Positions 1 to 8,948 of a stretch of DNA of 64,000 nt are shown here, piece after piece. A program made the position numbers and the translations under genes. The notes beneath the pieces are model-generated. The model saw nothing but the letters and a program-made list of their open reading frames with translations. It did no database searches and had not been told where the DNA came from. The first letter of the stretch is position 1; every line of letters begins with the position of its first letter. This stretch comes from Saprospiraceae bacterium (lineage in GTDB: Bacteria; Bacteroidota; Bacteroidia; Chitinophagales; Saprospiraceae), in contig JADKBV010000001.1 in the NCBI GenBank assembly GCA_016714895.1, positions 1,364,001-1,428,000 on the forward strand, in the 5' to 3' direction.

Positions 1-131
1 CCAAACAAGGTGTCAATACTTGCCGGATTAAAATTATAACCCAACAACCAGTGATAATCTTCTTTTTGGGCATGTAATTGTACAGAAAGATTTAATACTA
101 TAAAAAATAATATCAATGATTTGAGATTCAT
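1..131 (-). CDS. Exported protein, N-terminal fragment (runs off left edge)
   Basis: Only the first 43 codons lie inside the window; the rest is beyond base 1. The ATG at 131 opens a typical Sec signal peptide of about 20 residues: a short basic n-region (MNLK), a hydrophobic core and an end at QLHAQ. The mature protein begins KEDYHWLLGYN. The frame stays open to the edge. The stem-loop at 149-174 separates it from the upstream gene, so it probably has its own transcript. It is secreted or surface exposed; nothing more can be said of function. Confidence 0.7.
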   Translation of the reverse strand, partial: MNLKSLILFFIVLNLSVQLHAQKEDYHWLLGYNFNPASIDTLF

Positions 132-148
132 ATTTATTTAGTTTAAAA

Positions 149-174
149 CGGGAGTGGTTTATAAACCACTCCCG
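149..174 (-). terminator. Rho-independent terminator of the beta-helix cargo gene
   Basis: A perfect 26-base palindrome, CGGGAGTGGTTTA and its reverse complement, lies 9 bases past the stop of the 183-4181 gene. On the minus strand it is followed by TTTTAAAC, a short U-tract. This is the expected end of that transcript. Confidence 0.8.
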
Positions 175-182
175 ATATCCTC

Positions 183-3100
183 TTAAATTTTTATTATTTT
201 ACCTTTTTGTTTTATTTCGTTTCCGGATATTGCTTCCCAGATATAAACACCTGACACCTGATTGATTATATCGACTGATATTTGATTCTGACCTGATGTG
301 ATATCTTTTTTAATAATCAGCCTACCATTAATATCATAAACGGAAATTTGATCTATTTGTACATCATCATGCCATAAAAAATCAAACAAGCCACTTCCGG
401 GATTCGGTGATACCATCATCTCATGAGTGATAACCCGTTCATTTTTAGATCTTGGTTTGGAAGGTACACACTCCGGATCAGATGAATAATCTTCTCCAAT
501 GCTTCTCATCAAGGTCTGTGCTTCAAAAACAGCCTGACCAAATTCATTAGGACACTTCAAAGCAATCTCTCTGATTTCGTTCCACTCGATTGAATCGAGA
601 GCAGAAATACCTCCAATGACAATTTTCATCTCGGCTATCCAGACTTTCTTTTTATCTGCCAGAAATGGAAGCGGAGTGGGCAAAGCAATCAGGTCAGGAA
701 GTAAATTATTGGCTCTGTCTACAATAGATTGTTTAAATACATTGACACCTGAAGTATACAAATTATGTGCTGTATTTAAATCCTGATAAAGCTGTACCTG
801 AGCAGGGGTTAAGGTCATGGTAGAATCCAGTTGAATCTGGCTGATATCTTCGGTTAATGCAAGCATGTCCGACATATATGGAGCCATCAACTGCCTTTGA
901 GACTGGGTGGCTTTATAAACGCCATCTTTTTCTTTCTCGGCATCATACCATGGAGTAATATCCGGATTGAAGGTCACGACTGAGTCTAAACAAGCTTCAA
1001 TCCAGGACGCCCCTTTCCATATTTTCCATTTATTGATCAGAGATATGACTGACCAATAAGAAACAGGACTTGCAATGCTGTCTATACCCTCCAATCGTTT
1101 GTACAAATCTTTTAATGCGTCGCAGGTAGGTCTGGCCGGGTCAACGATGATAATGGGTGGATCTTGTGCATCCGGTCCGTCATCTGTTAAGTCCTCATCA
1201 TCATCTTGAAAACTGAAAGGTGGAATACCACAGTCGGGGTTGTTCTGACAAGTCGGAATTGATTGGTTGATATTTATGAACCAATCCTCCTCAAATATAA
1301 TTGGATGAATATTTAGTGGTTTAGCCCCCTGAATATTAAAATTTGTAAAGAAAGGATTGTCTTGAGCATCTTGCAGTGTTCCATTTGAAATTGACGCTAA
1401 ACTACCTGGCCCTTCCCATAAATTGCCTGCATTTTTCTGAGGACCAATGTCAGCACCTGTAAAAAGATTCAGCCTGTTGAGTTTGTTTTGTCTGAAAAAA
1501 GATTCGCCATGATTAGAGTAAAAGCGGAAGTTAAAGTTTGAGGAACTTGTTGGCACTTCTTTGGCTGTATTACAGCAATATCCGTTGACTTCACCTGATT
1601 CTGATCCGAACAATGTAAATCCTCTACCCGGCCAATACACTTTATTCTCTTTAAACAAAGACTTGTCTGTCCCACTCACATCAAATGCTGTTGACTGACC
1701 GCTTACAATTACACCAGTATTATTATGAATAACATTATTAATCACACTTAAATAACCACAATCCTTTATTTTAAATAATGAGGTATTGGCATACGAACCT
1801 GTTAAATCAAACAGGATATTGTTATTACTTATACTTGACGTGTTTCCGGAGCTATTTACATTATTTATATCTATAAACCGCGCACTTGGACCTTCAACGG
1901 TTAATTCATTATTTTCCACTTTCAGATTTTTAAATTCTCCCTCCAGTCTGATACCTAAATCATTGCCAAAAATAGTAAAATTTTTGATATTAACTGCGGA
2001 AGAAATATTATTTAAAATATGGATACTTCTGGAAATACCTGAATTTGGTTTTCGTCGTATAGATTCATTATTACCCTGAATGGAGATATTGGATGCGGTG
2101 CCACCATTAATATAAATATCTGAGCTTAAATTTATGAAATTATTGTCATTTTGAATAGTTGAAATAGGCCCAGAAGGTACAATCAATATTCCATTTGAAG
2201 AACCATTCCAATAAGTATCAATAAATTCATTATTATAAATAAATAAATTTGAATGATGACTTCTGATTCCATACCTTAGATTTTTAAAAGTATTTATCTC
2301 TGAGGCATTTAAACTTCCTATTACTATTGCATTTACATTATTGGATATTATTCCTGCATAAAATCTTAAATTGTAATTAGGTTGACCCGGATAAGCAGGT
2401 AACATATTACCTTTATCTTCAAATACTGTATTTTTAATTTCAGTATGAATGATATTGTTCTGACCCGTGGCCTCAACAGTATAAATTCCTGTATAATTAT
2501 CATAAAACTTTGCACGATTGGTTATGAGCACTGTATAATTCTCCAGTTCTACTCCTCTCCAGGCATCTTCTATAGTTGTATTAAATAATGAAAGGCCACC
2601 ATTTGCAAATAAAGCAGATGTGTTTTCTTTTACAACAATTCCCCTCCACATTCTTGTACAACCTTCAAAATGAGAATTTGAAAAATATCTTCCTCCCCAT
2701 ATGCCAGAAGAAGCCACTTCAATTGTAGATCCCGGAGCCATATACCAATGTGTGTTATTAAAAAACACTTGCGGAACATCGATAATCAAGGTTCCTTCTA
2801 CAGAAAAACAAAGGTTTTCAATTGATATTCCAAATAAATAAGGTGTGTGAGGAATTATTTCACAATCCTCTGATACTAAATCAGACAAAAGAGTGACTGA
2901 ATTGATATCAGTTCCTATGTTTACACAATTATTTTGATTACTACATGACGCTGTTCCAGAAGTACAATCAAAAGATATTATTTCTGAAGAAAAAGCTGAA
3001 CCACACGAATTTTCAGCAGTAACAGAAATTGTATATAATCCATTTGAAGCATTTAAATCAGTACAAAATGTAGTACCTGTACCAGTTGCAGGGTTTCCAC

Positions 3101-4181
3101 CAACAATATTCCATATATAAGTAACCGAAGGATTTGGGTTTGATATACTAAATAAATAGTTGGAGCAGAAACTGGTAGAAATATCAATAACAGGTGATTC
3201 AAGTTCACGACAAGTAACGATAATTTGTTTACAAAAAGAACCACAACAACCTATATCATTAATAATATTAAGACATACATTATACGTCCCGGGATATTCA
3301 TAGATGTGTGTAGGTTCTGCTTGAGTACTTGTACTTCCATCTCCAAAATCCCAACTATATTCCGTAAATTCATGATTTTCGCTTTGATTTAACCCTTCAA
3401 AGTTATAAATCAATTGATCAGCTGAATAGATAATATCCGTTAATGAAGTCGTTTCACATGTAAGTATTGCGTTATCAAAAGTAAAAGTCCCGTTGTCAGG
3501 TCCTGTTGGAGAACGTCTAAACCATAACTGGTTATACCCAGAACCTGTTTGTACTGTAAAGGTTGTTGTTAAAGTGGTATTTACATCGTCAGTAATAGTG
3601 TGTGATATTAAGGTCTGATAAGGTAAATTAATCCATGAAAGATAATTCATTACATTATATGTATTTTTTGTTAATGTTATTAATCTGTGATGATTTATAG
3701 TTGGGTTATTTTCACATCTAATTCCTTTTACATCAACAGAGAAAGTGTATGTAATATATTGATCTTCAACTACGGGGACATTTTGACAAATACTTTCTCC
3801 CATGCCCATACAAGGAACTTCAGAACCATCATAAATTGGTGCCGGAATCTGTAAAATGGGACAATAAGTAACTCCATCAATTATTTCCAATAATACATGA
3901 TGAGGAGTACCGGAAGGAGCAAACCAATTATCCACACACCCATTAGCAAAACTATCTGAGCCATTTTGTCCAGATGTTTGACATTCTTCATTCATTTCAA
4001 AATGAGGATTTTGAATTAAATTATTTGAACACTGCCCCCACCCTACATCAACCTTCATCAGCATCCAAATAAAGGTACATAACTTTAAAAATTTACCGAT
4101 TCCATTACCGGTGTTGCGGTGTTGGGGTGTCCCAATGGCTATCGAGATCATCACATCAAAATTACTCAATTTTTGTTTCAT
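183..4181 (-). CDS. Large secreted T9SS cargo protein with PKD domain and right-handed parallel beta-helix
   Basis: This 1332-residue protein is exported and probably anchored at the cell surface by the type IX system. A hydrophobic stretch near residues 30-50 ends in GWGQ before a Cys and looks like a signal peptide with a long n-region, so the true start may be an internal Met (residue 11 or 40). A PKD domain lies at about 250-322 (WDFGDGS, then YPGTYNVCLNI). Residues about 450-960 are Asn-rich repeats in the style of NosD/parallel beta-helix proteins. An acidic linker (about 1020) and a helical region follow. The last 75 residues are a T9SS type A sorting domain (SPNPGSGLFDF, then ISVYDINGRLI and a final IKI). 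The family is known for polysaccharide binding or cleavage and adhesion; no catalytic motif is visible, so substrate is unknown. PorU and PorV at 46-51 kb are the machinery that would process it. Confidence 0.85.
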   Translation of the reverse strand: MKQKLSNFDVMISIAIGTPQHRNTGNGIGKFLKLCTFIWMLMKVDVGWGQCSNNLIQNPHFEMNEECQTSGQNGSDSFANGCVDNWFAPSGTPHHVLLEIIDGVTYCPILQIPAPIYDGSEVPCMGMGESICQNVPVVEDQYITYTFSVDVKGIRCENNPTINHHRLITLTKNTYNVMNYLSWINLPYQTLISHTITDDVNTTLTTTFTVQTGSGYNQLWFRRSPTGPDNGTFTFDNAILTCETTSLTDIIYSADQLIYNFEGLNQSENHEFTEYSWDFGDGSTSTQAEPTHIYEYPGTYNVCLNIINDIGCCGSFCKQIIVTCRELESPVIDISTSFCSNYLFSISNPNPSVTYIWNIVGGNPATGTGTTFCTDLNASNGLYTISVTAENSCGSAFSSEIISFDCTSGTASCSNQNNCVNIGTDINSVTLLSDLVSEDCEIIPHTPYLFGISIENLCFSVEGTLIIDVPQVFFNNTHWYMAPGSTIEVASSGIWGGRYFSNSHFEGCTRMWRGIVVKENTSALFANGGLSLFNTTIEDAWRGVELENYTVLITNRAKFYDNYTGIYTVEATGQNNIIHTEIKNTVFEDKGNMLPAYPGQPNYNLRFYAGIISNNVNAIVIGSLNASEINTFKNLRYGIRSHHSNLFIYNNEFIDTYWNGSSNGILIVPSGPISTIQNDNNFINLSSDIYINGGTASNISIQGNNESIRRKPNSGISRSIHILNNISSAVNIKNFTIFGNDLGIRLEGEFKNLKVENNELTVEGPSARFIDINNVNSSGNTSSISNNNILFDLTGSYANTSLFKIKDCGYLSVINNVIHNNTGVIVSGQSTAFDVSGTDKSLFKENKVYWPGRGFTLFGSESGEVNGYCCNTAKEVPTSSSNFNFRFYSNHGESFFRQNKLNRLNLFTGADIGPQKNAGNLWEGPGSLASISNGTLQDAQDNPFFTNFNIQGAKPLNIHPIIFEEDWFININQSIPTCQNNPDCGIPPFSFQDDDEDLTDDGPDAQDPPIIIVDPARPTCDALKDLYKRLEGIDSIASPVSYWSVISLINKWKIWKGASWIEACLDSVVTFNPDITPWYDAEKEKDGVYKATQSQRQLMAPYMSDMLALTEDISQIQLDSTMTLTPAQVQLYQDLNTAHNLYTSGVNVFKQSIVDRANNLLPDLIALPTPLPFLADKKKVWIAEMKIVIGGISALDSIEWNEIREIALKCPNEFGQAVFEAQTLMRSIGEDYSSDPECVPSKPRSKNERVITHEMMVSPNPGSGLFDFLWHDDVQIDQISVYDINGRLIIKKDITSGQNQISVDIINQVSGVYIWEAISGNEIKQKGKIIKI

Positions 4182-4363
4182 AACAAAAGATTTTTTGATT
4201 TTTGCAGCTTTATGCCCCTAAACATTAAAATTTACATCCTTATTTGAGTGCGCGCTCCCCATACTTTTTTTCGGTTTCAGAATTTAATCGGTTGTCAGGT
4301 CATCTTTCCACAATCATCGGGTTAATAAATATAAATACATACAATTTTAAATTTAATTTTATT

Positions 4364-4391
4364 CAAAGATAGTGTATTGATTTTAAACAAA
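4364..4391 (-). promoter_or_regulatory. Candidate Bacteroidota promoter for the beta-helix cargo gene
   Basis: Read on the minus strand, TTTG (4391-4388) is followed after 16 bases by TATCTTTG (4371-4364), matching TTTG-N~19-TAnnTTTG with a slightly short spacer. It would give a leader of about 175 bases before 4181. Confidence 0.35.
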
Positions 4392-4528
4392 ATACATCAT
4401 TAACATATCGAAAAAACATTGATATTCACTTTTTTAAATATGATAAAAGATGTATTCAGAAGAATATTCCTTCTGTTGTTTATTCATACAATATATTATA
4501 ACATTATGATCAGATATCTTTGCAAGGT

Positions 4529-4719
4529 ACAAAATAAAATTCTGTCTTCTTTTTAATATTAATTTTTTCCGCTTTTTAGTAAAATGTCTTCGGTGCGACA
4601 ATATTTTATGAAAGGTTTATGGTCACAGATATCTTATCACCTGATTGGATAGTGTTCCCCAAAATCTTTGTATTGTATGTTTTGATAATGAATGGGGTTT
4701 TTGCCCCATTCATTTTTTT
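4529..4719 (+). ncRNA. Candidate small RNA between a TAnnTTTG box and an intrinsic terminator
   Basis: On the plus strand TATCTTTG (4515-4522) is a perfect -7 box, and 170 bases on there is an 11-bp stem followed by seven T. No plus-strand protein gene lies between them and both flanking genes are on the minus strand, so a plus-strand terminator needs another transcript to stop. No clear -33 TTTG sits at the right distance, which weakens the case. A transcript of about 190 nt is an inference. Confidence 0.2.
4687..4714 (+). terminator. Terminator-like hairpin with plus-strand U-tract
   Basis: AATGAATGGGG pairs perfectly with CCCCATTCATT across a 6-base loop, followed on the plus strand by TTTTT. 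It also lies 72 bases past the stop of the minus-strand VPS10 gene and could end that transcript, but on that strand no U-tract follows. Confidence 0.6.
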
Positions 4720-4785
4720 ATGCGCCTTTGATGTTTGGATTTTTCCACTATTCATGTTGCTGTTTTATTTACACAAATACCCTTA

Positions 4786-7700
4786 TCATTTTCTTTTTTC
4801 TAAAGATTTCCAAAGTTCATTTTCCAACAGATTATTATGGAGATCCGTGATTTCTGTCAATTTTGTTTTGGTGATGGCATAAACATCCATTTGTTGGTCC
4901 GTAGGTGGATGGTCACCGCTTGATACCAGCAATTCTTTTCCGATAGCAAGAAAACGTTCGAGTATGCCGACCGGGTTTCTGAAATTATCCTGACGGGCAC
5001 CGGTCTGTCTGATATCAAAAAGGTGACTCTCAACCTGATAAAACTGATCTTCAAGGTCAATCCATTCTTTTTTCTTTTGTTCTGATTTTTCTTTTAAAAT
5101 CCTTTCCTGAATGGTTAACCTTTGTTTTTCCATATCATGTATCAGACGGGCGACCTCTTTGATATCCTTGTTGAGTAATAAACCGAAATCATATTGTTTT
5201 TTAAAATCCTCTTCTGAAGCGGAAGAATTTGGATCTTTTTTGACTTCAAAGGTTTGTTGCTGTGTTATTCCATCAGCAACGTACAATATGGTATACTTTC
5301 CCGGGGGTACCAAAGGGGCTCTCAGTCCGGGCTGCATGTCAAGATCCCACGGATACACCGGACGGCTGCCGTTTTTGTCAAACTCCACCCAATCCTTACC
5401 TCTGGGTTTGGTCAACAACCGTGGAAGTTTTGCAGATTCGCCACGCAAATCCCAATTGGATCTTACGATTCCGGATTTTTGAACAGCCTTAAATTTTCTG
5501 ATGGTATCACCCACTTCGTTCAGTACCATGATCTGTGCAGGTTTATCCAGTGTATCCTGCTGATAATAATTGATTATGACACCGTAGGGTGGGTTTTGTC
5601 CGTCAAACTTACTTCCTTCTGCATGGGTACCTTGGGTTCTCAAAAACCGGTAAGCCGGTCTGATGGTAAACAGATGGTTTGATTCGGAAGCTACCGAACG
5701 GGACCATTCTCTGATGGGTGTCAGATCATCCAGGATATAAAAACCGCGCCCGTATGTTCCAATCACCAGGTCACCAAAATGTTTTTGGATTGTTATACCA
5801 TACACCGGAGCCGGCGGAAGATTGTTTTTTAGCCGGATCCATTTTGTGCCGTCATTGTAAGAAAAATACAATCCGTTGTCCGTTCCCACATACAATAATC
5901 CTTTTACCGAAGGATCTTCTTTTATCTGAAAAACCGTTGAAAACTGATTTTGAGGAATATCTCCGGTGATCTTTGTCCATGACTTTCCGTTATCCGTTGT
6001 TTTAAAAATATAAGATTTTGTATCCCCGATATAATTCAGCCTGAAGGACACATAACACGTGGCCGCATCAAACCACGACGGTTCTATGCATGAAACCGAC
6101 CCTCCTTCGGGCAGGTCAGCGATGAATTGACCGACTTCCGACCAGTTTAATCCATTGTCAATAGTCACGTGAAGCAAACCATCGTTGGTGCCAACCCAAA
6201 GGGTTCCTTCTTTGACCGGAGATTCAGCCATTTGTAAAGTGGTACATCCAGTCCAGGTATTGAGATTATCAAAAGCTACACCACCGGAATTTTGCATCAG
6301 CTTCGGATCTGCCGTGGTCAGATCCGGACTGATGATCTCCCAGGATTGACCTGCATTGGTCGTTCGGTGGACAAATTGACTTCCTACCCAAACTGTATTG
6401 GGTTTATGTCGGGATAAAACCATAGGAAAATTCCAATGCCACCGGTACCTGACATCTTCAGGTTTCCAACCATATTGGGTTTCGGGCCATACACGGACAT
6501 CCCGGGCTATTTCTGTTTTGAGATTTGTAACATCCAATCCACCGTCGTAACAACCCGACCAGATGATGTCCGGATTGAAAGGGTCAGCCTGAGCAAATCC
6601 TGATTCACAACCGCCGACATTGCGCCAATCACTCAGGGTGATCATACCGGTTCTGCTGTTGGAAGGACCTCTGTAAGAATAACCATCCTGTCTGTTGCCC
6701 AATACGTGATAGGGGATCATACTGTCCACGGCAACATGGTACATCTGGGCAACGGGAAGATTGATGTTTTTCCAGGATTTTCCACCGTTCAGGGTCATAT
6801 TCATACATCCGTCATGAGCCACCATTTGTCTGTCCGGGTCTTTCGGGTCAAACCACATATCATGGCAATCACCACCCATAGCCCAGGGACCACCCTCGGG
6901 TGTAACCCAGGATTTTCCGCCGTCTTTGGATTTCAGAATATTGACACAAATGGTATATACTTCATCAGCACTGGCAGGTGAAACCCTCACCCGGGTATAA
7001 TACGGAGCCCTTTGAGCCATAGAATGATCTTTTTTCATCAAGGTCCAGCTATTTCCTCCGTTTTCACTTCGGTAGAGCCGGGGTTCTTTATCTTCTATAA
7101 GGGCATAAATGATATTGGAATGGGAAGGGGCTATACATACCGAAGTTTTGCCTACAGGATGATAATAACCAAATTCTATACCGCGGGTATTCATAGGCTC
7201 CCATGTTTTGCCTGCGTCGGTAGAACGGTAGATGCCGCTGCCTTCGCCTCCGGAGTTCAGTCCCCATGTTTTGATGTCAGCCTGCCACATAGCGGCAAAC
7301 AATATGTCGGGATTGCGCTGATCTACTTCTATCTCGTTACAACCGGTATATTCATTGACAAAAAATATCTGATTCCACGTTTTGCCTCCATCGATGGTTT
7401 TGTAGACACCTTTATCTTTTTGCGGAGCGTGGGTATTTCCCAAAACGGCGACATAGACTATGTTGGTATCCCGGGGATGGACTACGATCCGGCCTATACG
7501 TGCAGAATTTTCAAGACCCATGTGTTTCCATGTTTTGCCGGCATCTGAGGATTTATAGATGCCGTTTCCGTAAGGGTGTGCAGGTCGGATGACAAAAGTT
7601 TCACCGGTTCCGCACCAGATTTGGTTCTGATTCGAGGGTGCAATGGCCAATGCTCCTATGGCTGCCACATCCTGATCATCAAAGATGGGTTTCCAGTTGA

Positions 7701-7920
7701 GACCCCCATCTTCTGTTTTGAAAATACCACCTGAAGCAGCACCTACATACGAGACCATAGGATTTCCGGATTCACCGGTGACGGCTATTGTTCTGTTTCC
7801 GTCCACACCGATATAGCGGAATTTCAGGTTGTCAAATTCCTTTAAGGTATTGGATTGACAAAATAATAGGGTCGTGTAGCTTAAAAAAAATAAAGGGAGA
7901 CAAAGGCGAATGATGGTCAT
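4786..7920 (-). CDS. Secreted VPS10/sortilin-type BNR-repeat beta-propeller protein
   Basis: The 1044-residue product starts with a signal peptide (hydrophobic to about residue 21, ending LLFCQ). It then carries many Asp-box/BNR elements of the form S-x-DGGxxW (for example KTEDGGLNWK, KSSDAGKTWK, RSTDAGKTWE), as in VPS10 and sialidase-like propellers, over about residues 40-720. The remainder looks like a beta-sandwich with a helical end rich in Lys and Glu. Proteins of this layout are common in Bacteroidota and are annotated as glycosyl hydrolases, but the propeller alone does not prove hydrolase activity and no catalytic acid/tyrosine pair is assigned. No T9SS tail is seen. It is a single gene: a 72-base spacer and a hairpin lie downstream. 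Confidence 0.85.
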   Translation of the reverse strand: MTIIRLCLPLFFLSYTTLLFCQSNTLKEFDNLKFRYIGVDGNRTIAVTGESGNPMVSYVGAASGGIFKTEDGGLNWKPIFDDQDVAAIGALAIAPSNQNQIWCGTGETFVIRPAHPYGNGIYKSSDAGKTWKHMGLENSARIGRIVVHPRDTNIVYVAVLGNTHAPQKDKGVYKTIDGGKTWNQIFFVNEYTGCNEIEVDQRNPDILFAAMWQADIKTWGLNSGGEGSGIYRSTDAGKTWEPMNTRGIEFGYYHPVGKTSVCIAPSHSNIIYALIEDKEPRLYRSENGGNSWTLMKKDHSMAQRAPYYTRVRVSPASADEVYTICVNILKSKDGGKSWVTPEGGPWAMGGDCHDMWFDPKDPDRQMVAHDGCMNMTLNGGKSWKNINLPVAQMYHVAVDSMIPYHVLGNRQDGYSYRGPSNSRTGMITLSDWRNVGGCESGFAQADPFNPDIIWSGCYDGGLDVTNLKTEIARDVRVWPETQYGWKPEDVRYRWHWNFPMVLSRHKPNTVWVGSQFVHRTTNAGQSWEIISPDLTTADPKLMQNSGGVAFDNLNTWTGCTTLQMAESPVKEGTLWVGTNDGLLHVTIDNGLNWSEVGQFIADLPEGGSVSCIEPSWFDAATCYVSFRLNYIGDTKSYIFKTTDNGKSWTKITGDIPQNQFSTVFQIKEDPSVKGLLYVGTDNGLYFSYNDGTKWIRLKNNLPPAPVYGITIQKHFGDLVIGTYGRGFYILDDLTPIREWSRSVASESNHLFTIRPAYRFLRTQGTHAEGSKFDGQNPPYGVIINYYQQDTLDKPAQIMVLNEVGDTIRKFKAVQKSGIVRSNWDLRGESAKLPRLLTKPRGKDWVEFDKNGSRPVYPWDLDMQPGLRAPLVPPGKYTILYVADGITQQQTFEVKKDPNSSASEEDFKKQYDFGLLLNKDIKEVARLIHDMEKQRLTIQERILKEKSEQKKKEWIDLEDQFYQVESHLFDIRQTGARQDNFRNPVGILERFLAIGKELLVSSGDHPPTDQQMDVYAITKTKLTEITDLHNNLLENELWKSLEKRK

Positions 7921-8013
7921 GTCAAAATATTGAGCAACAATATTACTGATATTTTACGAATCGGAAAGGGAAACAGGTAAAAGTTGGTTAATATGAAAAA
8001 AGAAGACTAAACC

Positions 8014-8221
8014 CGATCGTCTTTGTTTTTTATAGGATTGTCATCATTTATGAATTTTTACTTCACCCAGCAGGAAGGTAAACACGTAAAAGGTTGTGAC
8101 TTGGAAAGGAATTTTTTATTCTTTATAACCAAAATCGAAGTCACAGACTTCCATTTGTTTTCCAACCTGAGATATCTAAAACAGTGCAAAACGCCGGTTT
8201 ATATTATGTGTTCCAACATCA
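8014..8221. repeat. 208-base direct repeat, copy A
   Basis: Matches 8741-8948 in the same orientation. Both copies start at CGATCGT and end at TTCCAACATCA, and both span 208 bases. The core 8040-8107 is identical to 8767-8834 over 68 bases; the rest carries scattered substitutions and small indels. The ends are not inverted repeats, and no transposase is near. A 70-codon frame in this copy is broken by a 1-base deletion in copy B, so coding is unlikely. Confidence 0.85.
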
Positions 8222-8233
8222 GCTATTGTATAT

Positions 8234-8285
8234 AAATGCTGACATTTCCGTTAGTTTTTTTTATATTCCGGAGATGTCAGCATTT
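8234..8285 (-). terminator. Inverted repeat after the zinc-ribbon gene
   Basis: AAATGCTGACAT (8234-8245) pairs perfectly with ATGTCAGCATTT (8274-8285); the loop of 28 bases can pair further (CCG/CGG). It sits 21 bases past the stop at 8307. On the minus strand it is followed by ATATACAATAG, so it is a weak intrinsic terminator at best. Confidence 0.45.
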
Positions 8286-8306
8286 GGTCGGAACCTTATT
8301 TGATTT

Positions 8307-8555
8307 TTAAAAATCAAACAACTCACCCAATAATCCTTTCCTTTTTTTATAGCTATAGTCACTGTCTTTGGAAAATCTGGGTCGTTCAGTGTACCTTTCG
8401 GTTTCTGTATTTTTGACATTTTGCGTCGAACGTTCAATTATTTTGTCAAGTTCTCCGCGGTCAAGCCAAACTCCGCGACAATCCGGGCAGTAATCAATTT
8501 CTATTCCGCTACGATCTGTCATTACTAAAAGCACATTACAATTTGGACATTTCAT
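8307..8555 (-). CDS. zf-TFIIB family zinc-ribbon protein
   Basis: An 82-residue cytoplasmic protein. Two CxxC knuckles are plain: C3/C6 (MKCPNC) and C23/C26 (YCPDCRGVWLDRGELDKII). The second knuckle followed by GVWLDRGEL is the signature of the bacterial zf-TFIIB family (PF13453), which binds one zinc ion and whose biochemical role is not established. The tail (residues 45-82) is charged and ends KKRKGLLGELFDF, like other family members in which a basic stretch precedes a short acidic/aromatic end. The gene stands alone between two copies of a 208-base repeat, with its own promoter candidate at 8660-8692. Confidence 0.9.
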   Translation of the reverse strand: MKCPNCNVLLVMTDRSGIEIDYCPDCRGVWLDRGELDKIIERSTQNVKNTETERYTERPRFSKDSDYSYKKRKGLLGELFDF

Positions 8556-8925
8556 AAAATTAAATTTAATTTGATTTTGTTCATTTTCTTATATTCAACT
8601 ACTTCCTGTTTACAATTTGCCATAATTGTCAAAACACCAAAGCACAAAAATTTAAACCACAAAAGTAACCTATTTTAAGTTAAACATCCAAATGATTACA
8701 AGGTGATTTATATCTTTTTTATGTAAATTATAACATGATTCGATCGTTTTTGTTTGCAACTGAGATGTCATCATTTATGAATTTTTACTTCACCCAGCAG
8801 GAAGGTAAACACGTAAAAGGTTGTGACTTGGAAATGAATTTTTCATTCTTTATAACCAAGATTGAAGTTTTAGACTTCCATTTGTTTTCAACCTGAGACA
8901 TCTGTAAACTTTGCGATACAATGGC
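8556..8925. other. Intergenic region with promoter candidate and most of repeat copy B
   Basis: Holds the candidate promoter of the zinc-ribbon gene (8660-8692) and, from 8741, repeat copy B. No further gene is seen. Confidence 0.5.
8660..8692 (-). promoter_or_regulatory. Candidate promoter for the zinc-ribbon gene
   Basis: On the minus strand TTTG (8692-8689), a 21-base spacer and TACTTTTG (8667-8660) fit the Bacteroidota consensus. The predicted leader to 8555 is about 100 bases. Confidence 0.4.
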
Positions 8926-8948
8926 TTATTTTATGTGTTCCAACATCA
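8741..8948. repeat. 208-base direct repeat, copy B (overlaps the CYTH gene end)
   Basis: Same orientation and length as copy A (8014-8221), with a 68-base identical core. Its last 23 bases supply the final codons and the stop of the CYTH gene (ATG TTG GAA CAC ATA AAA TAA on the minus strand). The repeat has therefore been placed against, or has replaced, the 3' end of that gene. Confidence 0.85.

Larger units (their letters stand above)
4182..4785. other. AT-rich intergenic region of about 600 bases
   Basis: No convincing protein gene is seen. The region holds a minus-strand promoter candidate (4364-4391), a plus-strand TATCTTTG box (4515-4522) and a strong hairpin (4687-4714). An 87-codon plus-strand frame (4619-4882) runs through the hairpin into the end of the neighbouring gene and is not supported. 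Confidence 0.5.
7921..8306. other. Intergenic region dominated by repeat copy A
   Basis: The first 90 bases hold nothing recognisable. Then comes copy A of a 208-base repeat (8014-8221) and an inverted repeat (8234-8285) beside the stop of the zinc-ribbon gene. Confidence 0.6.

Noticed and set aside
4619..4882. 87-codon plus-strand frame in the intergenic region
   Set aside because: It crosses a terminator hairpin and then runs antisense into the neighbouring gene.
7012..7548. 178-codon plus-strand frame inside the VPS10 gene
   Set aside because: It is antisense to a clear propeller gene with Asp-box repeats and has no family features.
8023..8235. 70-codon plus-strand frame in repeat copy A
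   Set aside because: The same frame in copy B is cut by a one-base deletion, and the sequence is a repeat without a ribosome-binding site or known homology.
8014..8948. Insertion sequence or MITE flanking the zinc-ribbon gene
   Set aside because: No transposase, no terminal inverted repeats and no target duplication could be found; listed as an unclassified direct repeat instead.
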